DNA of 51,660 nucleotides from an uncultured Spirochaetia bacterium (GCA_937967705.1 CALCJG010000422.1:1-51660), one strand, 5' to 3'; positions 16,962 through 24,559 are shown, numbered from the stretch's first letter. The notes: generated by a model from the letters alone, not told the origin. Numbers and translations: made by a program.

Positions 16962-18431
16962 CTATATCTTCATATCAATCATACCGTCATGCAAAGAAAC
17001 GGCATTGATATTGTATTCCTGGGTCCCTTCCGCTTTTTCCCATAAGGCATTGAGGGCAACCACCCCCTCTCTTTTTTCCTGATAGACGGATCGGTCTGAA
17101 TTGTCCCTTACATTAACCTGAAACTCTCCGACAGCCAATCCTGCTTCCTCCATCTGGCTCTTCATGACATCCAGATTATCCATCAGCACATCTTTCGCTT
17201 CCGGTGTATCGACGATAAAACGCCCTGTCAGCACCCCTTGCTCCAATCCCAGATGTATATTGACCTTCCCCAAGGATTCCGGATAGAGATTGAGGCTGAG
17301 ATTACCATTATTTCCATCCCGAACCGTTATCCTTGCCGTTTGAATCAGGTTCTGAAGCTGTTCCTGGAAGATCGGTCCCCGGGGCACACCGGCAGGAACA
17401 TTCAGACTTTTGGCCCCGGCAGCATCACCCCGGGAAAACTGCCCCATTCCAAAACCCGTTTCCCCCTGAAAGGCGGAACCCCCTTCCTTTTTCACCATGA
17501 CCAGATTGTCCTGAAGCGATACCATCTTCTGTTCCACGCTGGGATTCTTAACTTCCCGGTTGACATCCTTGATGGTAAAATGACTGGACTCGGTTCTCCC
17601 TTTCCCAGTGGAAATCTGCCGATTCTGCTTTTCCAGAACGGCAATTAGATTCTCGATATATCTTCTCAGTTCCGTCAGTTTTACCGGAACCTCTTTCCCA
17701 ACGCCTTGACTCGCTTTTTCCGTACTACCCAGCAACTTTCTCAGTTTCAAAACCAAGCTTTTAAACCCGTTCAAGGTTTCTTCCGGGACCTGAGCCAGTT
17801 TTCCCCTACTGCCGTTCTCCCTGTTCATCAGATCCTGCAGGCCCTTTATCAGATCCTTGAAATCCTTTTGAAGACGCGGTGTTTCCTTTAAAACATTTCC
17901 CATCCCCATAAGGCCTGCAATCAAACCCTTCATATCCTCCCCGGATATCTTTTCCTTTTGGGATGCATCCTTCTTTACACTTCCCATTTCTTCTGAGACC
18001 GATTTTGCTGATTCATCCCGGGATTTTTCTGCCTGGGAGTCTTTCCTGTCCTTGACATCCCTCGTTTTTTCCGCCGCGTCTGTATCACTCTTGGAGGATG
18101 CATCTTGCCCCTCCCGCGGCGTAATCCTCTCCTCAATCCGGGGGCCTTCTTCCCGTTTGTATAATTCCGGAATTGAGTTTCCCCTGTCTGACGGGGCTAT
18201 ACTGCTTGGTATTCCTGCTGCCTCAGGGGTTCTTTCCTCTTTTCGGATCAAGGAACTCATCAATGTATCTCCCGGCATTGAAGACCTGCCTGCAACATCC
18301 GCCAACTGGCTTTCGACAAGTATTCTGAATTCCGATGAATCCTGCCTCAATTCCTCATGAACCGTTTTCCCTTTATAACCCCTGGGCCCCTGAAGCATGG
18401 CCATAAGATCCAATCCTCTCGTTTCGGTCAT
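16962..18431 (-). CDS. fliK: Flagellar hook-length control protein FliK
   Basis: Export-apparatus ruler that sets hook length. The first 330 or so residues are low-complexity and rich in Glu, Lys, Ser and Gln, as expected for the variable ruler region. The C-terminal Flg_hook domain (about residues 350-440) is recognisable: ITVRDGNNGNLSLNLYPESLGKVNIHLGLEQGVLTGRF, then DNLDVMKSQMEEAGLAVGEFQVNV, the part that switches FlhB specificity. Length 489 is within the wide range of the family. The position at the head of fliK-flgD-flgE is the conserved order of the spirochaete hook operon and strengthens the call. The upstream 345-base gap should contain the promoter. Confidence 0.88.
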   Translation of the reverse strand: MTETRGLDLMAMLQGPRGYKGKTVHEELRQDSSEFRILVESQLADVAGRSSMPGDTLMSSLIRKEERTPEAAGIPSSIAPSDRGNSIPELYKREEGPRIEERITPREGQDASSKSDTDAAEKTRDVKDRKDSQAEKSRDESAKSVSEEMGSVKKDASQKEKISGEDMKGLIAGLMGMGNVLKETPRLQKDFKDLIKGLQDLMNRENGSRGKLAQVPEETLNGFKSLVLKLRKLLGSTEKASQGVGKEVPVKLTELRRYIENLIAVLEKQNRQISTGKGRTESSHFTIKDVNREVKNPSVEQKMVSLQDNLVMVKKEGGSAFQGETGFGMGQFSRGDAAGAKSLNVPAGVPRGPIFQEQLQNLIQTARITVRDGNNGNLSLNLYPESLGKVNIHLGLEQGVLTGRFIVDTPEAKDVLMDNLDVMKSQMEEAGLAVGEFQVNVRDNSDRSVYQEKREGVVALNALWEKAEGTQEYNINAVSLHDGMIDMKI

Positions 18432-18776
18432 TACAATCTCTTTCCCTCTATCGCCATATAGTCTCTATCAGAGAAATCATGCACTTATATATTATCGATC
18501 AAAGTTGATCTTATCTGAATCGAAATTTCATGTGAATCAGGCCAGGACGCCATTTCCATTGTTGTCTGGAACCGCACCCATCTGTCGGTATGAATATGAT
18601 TTATTTACATATAAGGAAAAGAACCCCTCCTTATTATATAAAGAGGGGTTCTTTTCCTTAATCACAATGTACCTATCACGGCTTCTCACTGATTAGCCTC
18701 TGTATTGATCATAAAAGGCTACTTCGTTATGCCTGAATGCTCCTGACGCCTATCGATTTTATAAGCCCTAGTCAGA
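18432..18776. other. Gene-free interval between fliK and the small conserved gene
   Basis: 345 bases with no convincing gene on either strand. The part near 18432-18540 should carry the promoter of the fliK-flgD-flgE operon; on the minus strand it contains CGATAA, which matches the core of a sigma-28 -10 element, but I could not find a matching -35 TAAA at the right distance. The middle holds a strong hairpin (18612-18660). The rest, to 18776, shows nothing I can name. Confidence 0.5.
18612..18660. terminator. Perfect 18-bp stem hairpin, probable terminator of the 18777-19067 gene
   Basis: Arms TAAGGAAAAGAACCCCTC (18612-18629) and its exact reverse complement (18643-18660) enclose a 13-base AT-rich loop. 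It lies 117 bases beyond the stop of the minus-strand gene at 18777, with no plus-strand gene ending nearby. An uninterrupted 18-bp stem is longer than the other hairpins in the window. No clear T-run follows on either strand except the T/A-mixed TTATAT tail, so a structural or RNA-stability role is also possible. Confidence 0.6.
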
Positions 18777-19067
18777 TTATTCATGCATCAATGGAGTTCC
18801 CAATTCGTTAAAGGAAAACATCTTGAAAGCCCTGGATCCATCATAATCCAGGATCCTGAGATCATCGGATTCTCGCAAATCCCTCACAACCAAGTCAAAA
18901 TGACCACCATATCTCTTTTTTGCCTCTTCTACAGGAACTTCATAGGCAACAAACTTTGTTATTCCTTTAGACTCAAATTTTTTTATAAGGCTATCATCCA
19001 TATAACTGGAATGGGATGTTAAATAAATCAGAGCCCCGTTGCCAGTTATCAACAACCCTGCCTTCAT
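18777..19067 (-). CDS. Small conserved protein of unknown function
   Basis: A 96-residue soluble protein with no signal peptide or membrane segment. It starts MKAGLLITGNGALIYLTSHSSYMDD and ends LRILDYDGSRAFKMFSFNELGTPLMHE. From memory it resembles a small family, often labelled only 'cytosolic protein', with a conserved KFVAYEVP...YGGHFDLV and D-x-R-x-LDYDG pattern; I have no function for it. The ribosome site GGGGGG four bases before the ATG supports the start. It stands alone: the SET-domain gene upstream is on the other strand, and a strong hairpin follows it. Confidence 0.7.
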   Translation of the reverse strand: MKAGLLITGNGALIYLTSHSSYMDDSLIKKFESKGITKFVAYEVPVEEAKKRYGGHFDLVVRDLRESDDLRILDYDGSRAFKMFSFNELGTPLMHE

Positions 19068-19289
19068 AATACCCCCCTTCTTTTAACATCACTCACAACC
19101 TATTGAATAAAGCGACATTAAAATAATATTAAACATCAATATAACATTAATAATAAAGTAATTATAACAATCAAAAATGTCAAATAAAGATGGCTGGAAG
19201 CAAAAATTTAGTGATTGACCCCCAGTGTCGTAAGCGCTATAATTCACGGGAAGCATCAAACATTATCCCCATCATTCAGGAAAGGAATC

Positions 19290-19799
19290 ATGCTGAATTC
19301 CAAAATCACCCCAAAAAAGAAGCCCCGTGGAGATTTTGGACTCTTTGCAACAGAAACCATATCCGAGGGCGAGGTCATTTGGCAACCCCATCCCAGCGAC
19401 AGTAATCTGTTCAGTCTCCTTTCCATGGAGATGATTAAGGCATTACCCGATGAGGAAAAACGGACTTTTCTGCATTATTGCTACCAAGTGGATGATGATC
19501 TCTTTTCCGGTTATACCAGTATGGAGGATGCCCATTCTGATCCAGCCAACTTCATGAATCATTCCTGTGATCCAAATGCCTGGTATGAGGGCGAACGGCT
19601 GGTGGCGAGGAGAATCATTAAAGCCGGTGAGGAGATTACCTACGATTATGCTACGGATGCCACCGACAGGGATTGGGATTTTCTTTGCACATGCGGATCG
19701 CCGATTTGCCGAAAAAGTTTAAGGAGAGATGACTGGAAAAGACTGAAAGACCGTTACGGAGACCATTTTATCAGCTATATAAACAGGAAAAGCAAATAA
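19290..19799 (+). CDS. SET-domain protein (putative protein-lysine methyltransferase)
   Basis: A 169-residue, single-domain SET protein. Visible motifs are RGDFGLFA (residues 13-20, first SAM-binding element), NFMNHSCDPNA (88-97, the core NHSC motif forming the pseudoknot with SAM), GEEITYDY (113-120, catalytic-tyrosine region) and a post-SET cysteine set CTCGSPIC (133-140). Together with Cys93 the latter could bind zinc. All key residues are present, so it looks like an active SAM-dependent lysine methyltransferase; the substrate is unknown. AGGAAAGGAATC before the ATG fixes the start at 19290. SET domains are sporadic in bacteria and often acquired laterally. It heads a plus-strand group with a deacetylase and an LIC_10091-like protein. 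Confidence 0.85.
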   Translation: MLNSKITPKKKPRGDFGLFATETISEGEVIWQPHPSDSNLFSLLSMEMIKALPDEEKRTFLHYCYQVDDDLFSGYTSMEDAHSDPANFMNHSCDPNAWYEGERLVARRIIKAGEEITYDYATDATDRDWDFLCTCGSPICRKSLRRDDWKRLKDRYGDHFISYINRKSK

Positions 19800-19844
19800 T
19801 GATATCTCAGCATTGACCTCTGATACTCCTATAGCCCATCGAAG

Positions 19845-20672
19845 ATGAAAATATCATTTAACTCCATTCTCGTAATCTGTTTCTCTTTAATAGTCATTAC
19901 TATCGGTGGCTTGGTGTTATTTCCTGATGAAGGGATCCGGGATATTAAAAAGGTCTCCCCGGACTGGAATATCAAACAGAAGGAAATACGGGACCGACTG
20001 CTGGCCATTCCAATATTATTATATCATAATATTGATGGCAAAGGCCCCTTTTCTATCAGCTATTCTGTACTGAGAGATCACTTTTCGCTCTTCAAAAAAT
20101 CAGGGGTCGAGGTTATACCCCTCAGGGAACTTGTCCTCCGTCTGAAAAATCCCAGGCCCTTTCAGGAAAAGGTTATTGTTCTCACCTTTGATGACGGTTA
20201 TGATTCCATGTATACTAAACTCATGCCGCTGGCAAAGGAATTCAACTACCCCGTAACGCTCTTCGTTTATACTGACAGAATATCGAAAAGCGGTGGAAAA
20301 TCATTGAACTGGCAGAAACTCAGGGAGATGGAAAAAAACGGGATATCAATCGAATCTCATACGATTTTTCACAGGGATCTGGTTAAACTCAACAATACTG
20401 CATCAAGCGGCTTCAAACAGTTGCTTTTTGAAGAAATCTACCTCTCCAAGAGAGTATTGGAATTATATCTCAATAAAAGTATTGACTATTTTGCCTTTCC
20501 CTACGGGAGCTATGATCTGTATATAATTGACCTGTGTCAGAATGCCGGATATGACCGGGTCTTTTCCACGGATTACGGGCCCAATATTTTAACAAGGAAC
20601 AATTACTGCCTCAGAAGGAGGCATATCAAGAGCAATTATACATTAGAGATGATGCAGAGGCTGATAAATTAA
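19845..20672 (+). CDS. Polysaccharide deacetylase (NodB/CE4 family), membrane-anchored
   Basis: A 275-residue protein with an N-terminal membrane anchor or uncleaved signal (about residues 5-27), then a CE4 deacetylase domain. Motifs: PILLYHNI (about 51-58), TFDDGYDS with the catalytic and metal-binding aspartates, SHTIFHRDL with the two zinc histidines, and FAFPYGSYD near the C-terminus with the substrate-groove residues. These proteins remove acetyl groups from chitin oligomers, peptidoglycan or exopolysaccharide at the cell surface; the substrate cannot be told from sequence. It is 45 bases after the SET gene and four bases before the next gene, so these three are probably one operon. Confidence 0.9.
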   Translation: MKISFNSILVICFSLIVITIGGLVLFPDEGIRDIKKVSPDWNIKQKEIRDRLLAIPILLYHNIDGKGPFSISYSVLRDHFSLFKKSGVEVIPLRELVLRLKNPRPFQEKVIVLTFDDGYDSMYTKLMPLAKEFNYPVTLFVYTDRISKSGGKSLNWQKLREMEKNGISIESHTIFHRDLVKLNNTASSGFKQLLFEEIYLSKRVLELYLNKSIDYFAFPYGSYDLYIIDLCQNAGYDRVFSTDYGPNILTRNNYCLRRRHIKSNYTLEMMQRLIN

Positions 20673-20676
20673 TACC

Positions 20677-21843
20677 ATGAAAACACGATATTCTCACAAA
20701 ATAACCCAGCTTAGACGTTATGAAAACCCCATTCAAAACCCAGAATCCTCACCCGAGGGGTTAAAACTGCCGCATTACACCCTGTTAAGCAAAATAACCT
20801 TATTATTGGCACTGCTTCCGCTTCTGATTTATTATGTCAACTGCAGAACCTCCGCGGAAAAGTATACTCGCCTTCAGGAAGAACAGCGGCTGGATCGTTT
20901 TACTGTCAAGGATCTCGACCCTCTTGATACAAAATCCAATCTTAAACACTTCCTCTCATCCAATGAAATCAGACTGGATCTCTACAAACCCTATATTGAA
21001 AACCTGAAGGGGGGATATGTAGGTGTTGGAACCGATCAAAATTTTACCCTCATGGCTTATGCCCGCTCCGACTATGCCTGGTTGATCGATTTTGATCCCA
21101 TGGCGGTCTATTTGAACAGAATTCATATCTATTTAATTCATATATCACCGACATTCGATGATTATGCTTCATTATGGGAAAAGAAAAACTACAAATCCAC
21201 CCTTGGGCTGATAATGAATCGTTTTTCAGAATTCCCGGATCTCCCCAAATACAAAAGAGCCTGGGATTTGGCCTATCAGTCAGAAGCCATGGTCAAACGG
21301 TTTAAACTCTTTAAATATATGACCCGTAAATATAATTTTACCTCTTTTCATGACAATCAGGATGATTATCAGTATTTGAGGCAAATGGTTGCTCAAAAAA
21401 GGATTCAGCCCGTACTGGGAAATCTCCTCGGTCCCTCCACTATGCGTGGTATAGCCCAATCAGCCACAAGTCTGAAAATACCTATTCGTGTGATATATCT
21501 GTCCAATGCGGAAGACTATTTTTCCTATTCCGATGAATTTCGGCAAAACATTCTGGCCTTTCCCATTGATGACAAGGGACTGCTCTTACGGACTGTTCAA
21601 AAAAAGCATATGATTAACCGGGAACCGGAATGTAATTGCTATACTGAAGACAGATTTCATTATAATATACAGAAAATGACAAATTTCCATGTCTGGCTGT
21701 CTCAGGAGAAGCGATTCAACAATCTGCTCATGCTGTCACATCGCACGCATATCAAACAGGGACTTTCGGTGATGGATAAAAATCCGCCTAAGAAGTACAT
21801 GAAAAAGCAGCCTTTGCCGATAATTACTGAGGGGAACCCCTGA
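20677..21843 (+). CDS. LIC_10091-like protein of unknown function
   Basis: A 388-residue protein with one N-terminal hydrophobic segment (about residues 36-50), suggesting a membrane anchor or signal, then a soluble domain. It carries FLSSNEIRLDLYKPYIENLKGG, then YVGVGTDQNFTLMAYARSDYAWLIDFDPMAVYLNR and later IPIRVIYLSNAEDYFSY. The GVGTDQN...IDFDP...IYLSNAE order is like a Rossmann/methyltransferase-type core, and from memory it resembles the Leptospira LIC_10091 family. No catalytic residues can be named. It starts four bases after the deacetylase stop, so the two are co-transcribed. A role in surface glycan or envelope modification is suggested only by this neighbour. Confidence 0.65.
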   Translation: MKTRYSHKITQLRRYENPIQNPESSPEGLKLPHYTLLSKITLLLALLPLLIYYVNCRTSAEKYTRLQEEQRLDRFTVKDLDPLDTKSNLKHFLSSNEIRLDLYKPYIENLKGGYVGVGTDQNFTLMAYARSDYAWLIDFDPMAVYLNRIHIYLIHISPTFDDYASLWEKKNYKSTLGLIMNRFSEFPDLPKYKRAWDLAYQSEAMVKRFKLFKYMTRKYNFTSFHDNQDDYQYLRQMVAQKRIQPVLGNLLGPSTMRGIAQSATSLKIPIRVIYLSNAEDYFSYSDEFRQNILAFPIDDKGLLLRTVQKKHMINREPECNCYTEDRFHYNIQKMTNFHVWLSQEKRFNNLLMLSHRTHIKQGLSVMDKNPPKKYMKKQPLPIITEGNP

Positions 21844-21911
21844 AAGGGAATGGCACCTAATGAATCCCTTTCTTGGATCATAGAAAGCTTCCCTCAATCA
21901 ATATTTTCTTG

Positions 21912-21940
21912 TTGACAAATTTAGACATTATTATTGATAT
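21912..21940 (+). promoter_or_regulatory. Candidate sigma-70 promoter for the M23 peptidase gene
   Basis: A consensus -35 TTGACA at 21912-21917 is followed after 17 bases by TGATAT (21935-21940), a partial -10. Transcription from here would give a leader of about 170 bases before the ATG at 22117; that leader contains two inverted repeats. Confidence 0.4.
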
Positions 21941-22050
21941 AGTGGGTAATACCTATTAATTCCCATTCATTTATAATAGATTAATTTTTTTACTCGTAGT
22001 CACTTTCAGAAGATCATCTATAATTACAGTCCAATCCAAGGGGCTACTAT

Positions 22051-22118
22051 GGCTTCAGGAAAGGTTAATCAAGTAATGAAGCCCTAGGAAAACTATTACG
22101 TAGTCAAGGAGACGTAAT
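22051..22118 (+). promoter_or_regulatory. Structured 5' leader of the M23 peptidase gene, with the ribosome site in a hairpin loop
   Basis: Two inverted repeats lie in tandem. GGCTTCA and TGAAGCC (22051-22057 and 22077-22083) form a 7-bp stem. Then ATTACGT and ACGTAAT (22095-22101 and 22112-22118) form a second 7-bp stem whose 10-base loop holds the ribosome site AAGGAG; the right arm includes the first two bases of the start codon. Such an arrangement can limit or control translation. The leader does not match riboswitch consensus sequences I know (c-di-GMP, c-di-AMP, preQ1), so no ligand is proposed. Confidence 0.4.
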
Positions 22119-22866
22119 GAAAAATACAAAGAATATCCTTATTCTTCTACTCTGTTCACTCATTTCATTCCCATTTATTGCCCGTGCCCAGGAACAGATT
22201 TATCTGGACAATGAGCATATACAGCAATACAAGGGTCAGGTCGGCAAATGGGTAATGATACGCTCTAAAAGTGCTCTGGAAAATTATTCCAGCGAGTTTT
22301 CATCATCTATCGAAGATATTCTCACCATCAACTCAGCAGCAAAAACAAAAGAACTGATGAATACTCATGTTTTCATTCCTTACTCAGAATCCTATCTTAA
22401 ATCCTTACACAAAAAAGGGATTACCCAGGGTCTTTTGACCTGCGAGGACGAGCAGTTTATCTGGCCAGCCGAAGGTGTATATCGCATTACGTCGGTACTG
22501 GGCCTCCGATGGGGTAAATTTCATCCTGGCATCGACATACCCTCACCGAGAAAAACTCCCGTTTTGGCTTCCAAAAGCGGTCGGGTAATTTTTGCCGGAT
22601 ATATGGATGGGTACGGTACTACCATTATTCTCGAACACAGCAATAATTTTACAACCAAATATGCCCATAACTCGGCCAATCTAGTCAAGAAAGGGGATTT
22701 CGTCAAAAAGGGACAGATTATTGCACTTGTGGGGAGCAGTGGTAATTCCACTGGATCCCATATTCATTTCGAGATCAGATCCAACGATATACCCCTAGAT
22801 CCTCTTGACTTTCTGCCTTCCAATGAAACCGTAAAGATCATCCACACTTTGAAAAACTGGAAATAA
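22117..22866 (+). CDS. Secreted M23 family metallopeptidase (LytM/peptidoglycan hydrolase type)
   Basis: A 249-residue secreted protein. A signal peptide (residues 1-24, cleavage near ARAQ) precedes a region of about 85 residues with no family I recognise, then an M23 domain (about 115-235). Its zinc ligands are all present: His136-x3-Asp140 in HPGIDI and His217 in the HIHFE motif, with His184 and His215 as the catalytic pair. KTPVLASKSGRVIFAGYMDGYG and YGTTIILEHSNNFTTKYAH are typical of the family. It should cleave peptide crossbridges of peptidoglycan or activate other hydrolases. The gene has its own candidate promoter, a structured leader and a good terminator, so it is a single-gene unit. 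Confidence 0.92.
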   Translation: MKNTKNILILLLCSLISFPFIARAQEQIYLDNEHIQQYKGQVGKWVMIRSKSALENYSSEFSSSIEDILTINSAAKTKELMNTHVFIPYSESYLKSLHKKGITQGLLTCEDEQFIWPAEGVYRITSVLGLRWGKFHPGIDIPSPRKTPVLASKSGRVIFAGYMDGYGTTIILEHSNNFTTKYAHNSANLVKKGDFVKKGQIIALVGSSGNSTGSHIHFEIRSNDIPLDPLDFLPSNETVKIIHTLKNWK

Positions 22867-22902
22867 CGTGATACAATCGATTATATAATTATCCTAAGAA
22901 AT

Positions 22903-22929
22903 AAATCTCCTGTATTCAGGAGATTTTTT
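22903..22929 (+). terminator. Rho-independent terminator of the M23 peptidase gene
   Basis: AAATCTCCTG and CAGGAGATTT (22903-22912 and 22917-22926) form a perfect 10-bp stem with a TATT loop and run into TTTTTT, 37 bases beyond the plus-strand stop codon. This is a standard intrinsic terminator. Confidence 0.85.
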
Positions 22930-22949
22930 CTTCCTCTCTTCTGAGGATA

Positions 22950-22980
22950 TAAAGAACCTCCCTGCGAGGGAGGTTCTTTA
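22950..22980 (-). terminator. Terminator hairpin of the 23003-24013 gene, with an arm that copies its ribosome site
   Basis: TAAAGAACCTCCCT and AGGGAGGTTCTTTA (14 bp, loop GCG) lie 22 bases beyond the minus-strand stop codon. On the minus strand it is followed by TATATCC rather than a clean T-run, so termination may be inefficient. The arm also matches 13 bases around the gene's own ribosome binding site (24015-24027), so the 3' arm could pair with the 5' leader. Confidence 0.65.
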
Positions 22981-23002
22981 TGATCATCAAATGAAGGTAT
23001 TT

Positions 23003-24013
23003 TTATTTCTTATCCTTTTTCTCTTCGCCTGATTTCAAGACTTCCTGTTCTCCCTTATCAGGATACATCAGGTTAATCCATTTGTCGATGAGCTCTTTGT
23101 CATCAAACCTCTTGCTACTCCCATCACCAACTACCACACCCTGTTTGAAGGTTTTATTCATATCATCAGTGATGTATTTTGCCTCATTTTCCGTTCCATA
23201 ATAGGCATCGTTGGTAATATTCTGAATGAGTTTCTGTATCTCGGGATCCTTATTCTGCAGGATAAAGATGATGTTTGGTCCGGATTTATATCCCCAGTTA
23301 AATCCATCGGGTATGTTAACCCAGAAGGTCTCGGTTATTCCATCACCATCTGCATCTTCCGCATAATACTGCTTTTCATCAATGGTTTTATCGGAGACGA
23401 TAGTGGCAAACTTTATTGGTTCATCCGTTCGGGAACCCACATAAAGACGCTTGGGTATCGGTTTTCTTTCCACATAAAGACCTGATTCTTTTCGATCCAC
23501 CATGAGAGCACGGAAAATATCGACATGTTTCTTTATAAATTCATCTCTCATGTTCTTATAAAAAACGCTGAATTTATCCTCTACAAAAAGTTTCTTGTCC
23601 TCTTTACTGTCAATTTTCTTTAATAATTCAATACGTCTTTCCATAATTCGGATGTAATCCGGCTTATCATCGATCTTATTTCCCCAGACATCACCAATCA
23701 TCTTGCTGTCCGCTTCCAGTTCAAATTTTCGTTTATTCACCTTTTCAGGCATATCATATCCGTCTTTCAGGAGATACATCTTCCTGTCCTTTATAATAAG
23801 AAGACAGGCGATGGAATTGTCCTGATCCTTATTGCCCTCAACCTCTTTGGGAGTCAATTGAATGCTCTGAAAGGCTATGCGGTCTTCATTGTAACGGGAA
23901 ACACCCTCCAGATCGAGGATTTTATATTCAAATTTTCCCGATGAGAGATCCCCAACAAAGGTCAACAGAAAGAATAATGCCATTATAATGAAAATATTGC
24001 TTTTTCGAAACAT
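23003..24013 (-). CDS. Secreted protein of unknown function
   Basis: A 336-residue protein. The start at 24013 is chosen because AGGGAGG six bases upstream is a textbook ribosome site and because MFRKSNIFIIMALFFLLTFVG then forms a signal peptide; the reading frame extends 21 codons further upstream without support. The mature part is charged, with beta-rich segments such as FKYKILDLEGVSRY-type strands at the start, a segment DADGDGITETFWVNIPDGFNWGYKSGPN (about residues 230-255) that could be a calcium-binding DxDxDG-like loop (EDADGDGI), and a Lys/Glu-rich end. No catalytic motif is recognised. It is divergent from the acylphosphatase gene. I do not recognise the family. Confidence 0.7.
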   Translation of the reverse strand: MFRKSNIFIIMALFFLLTFVGDLSSGKFEYKILDLEGVSRYNEDRIAFQSIQLTPKEVEGNKDQDNSIACLLIIKDRKMYLLKDGYDMPEKVNKRKFELEADSKMIGDVWGNKIDDKPDYIRIMERRIELLKKIDSKEDKKLFVEDKFSVFYKNMRDEFIKKHVDIFRALMVDRKESGLYVERKPIPKRLYVGSRTDEPIKFATIVSDKTIDEKQYYAEDADGDGITETFWVNIPDGFNWGYKSGPNIIFILQNKDPEIQKLIQNITNDAYYGTENEAKYITDDMNKTFKQGVVVGDGSSKRFDDKELIDKWINLMYPDKGEQEVLKSGEEKKDKK

Positions 24014-24277
24014 TAAGAACCTCCCTGTAAAGGCACCATTAATTGCCTGATAATCAAAAGTCCTTTTGTACTTCATTCTGGATTAATTCAACTTGATTGT
24101 CAATTATTTTGCTTAATATGTCTTTCCCTGATACGGATTACCCTATTTTCATTATCTGCATCTGAGGAGATAAACTTGAGAAAAATTCAAATGATCCGAT
24201 ATTTTTTATTGAAAATGGTTCATATGTCAATTATTTTAAACGAAATCCACATACTGAAGTAATGAGGCTCTTGATTG

Positions 24278-24547
24278 ATGAAAGAAATCATTTTATCCGG
24301 AAGAGTTCAAGGCGTTTTCTGCAGGCATTACTGCAGTCAGAATGCCAAGAAACTGGGGATTCGAGGTTCTGCTACCAATCTCTCTGACGGGTCTGTAAGG
24401 GTGATTGTGGACTGTGAAGGTGAACTTCTTCACAAATACCTAAGCCATTTAAGAGACAATCCCTACGGTATACGTTTCTGGGGAAAAATCACGGACATAC
24501 AGGTTAACGACTTCAAGGGAAATCCCGGCGGTGATTATGAATTCTGA
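24278..24547 (+). CDS. acyP: Acylphosphatase
   Basis: An 89-residue enzyme that hydrolyses acyl phosphates such as acetyl phosphate and carbamoyl phosphate. The signature GRVQGVFCRHYC contains the phosphate-binding loop and the catalytic arginine; the usual aromatic residue before that Arg is Cys here. The second motif GSATNLSDGSVRV carries the catalytic asparagine. Size and motif order fit the family over its whole length. The ATG at 24278 follows GAGG with normal spacing. It stands alone between two minus-strand genes. Acylphosphatase activity is inferred; the Phe/Tyr to Cys change is worth noting but lies next to, not at, the catalytic residue. Confidence 0.9.
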   Translation: MKEIILSGRVQGVFCRHYCSQNAKKLGIRGSATNLSDGSVRVIVDCEGELLHKYLSHLRDNPYGIRFWGKITDIQVNDFKGNPGGDYEF

Positions 24548-24559
24548 GAGATCCTTCAA

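Noticed and set aside
18480..18530. Sigma-28 flagellar promoter before fliK
   Set aside because: CGATAA is present on the minus strand but no TAAA lies about 15 bases upstream, so the promoter class cannot be supported.
22020..22117. c-di-GMP or c-di-AMP riboswitch before the M23 gene
   Set aside because: The conserved core bases of both classes are absent; only simple stems are visible.
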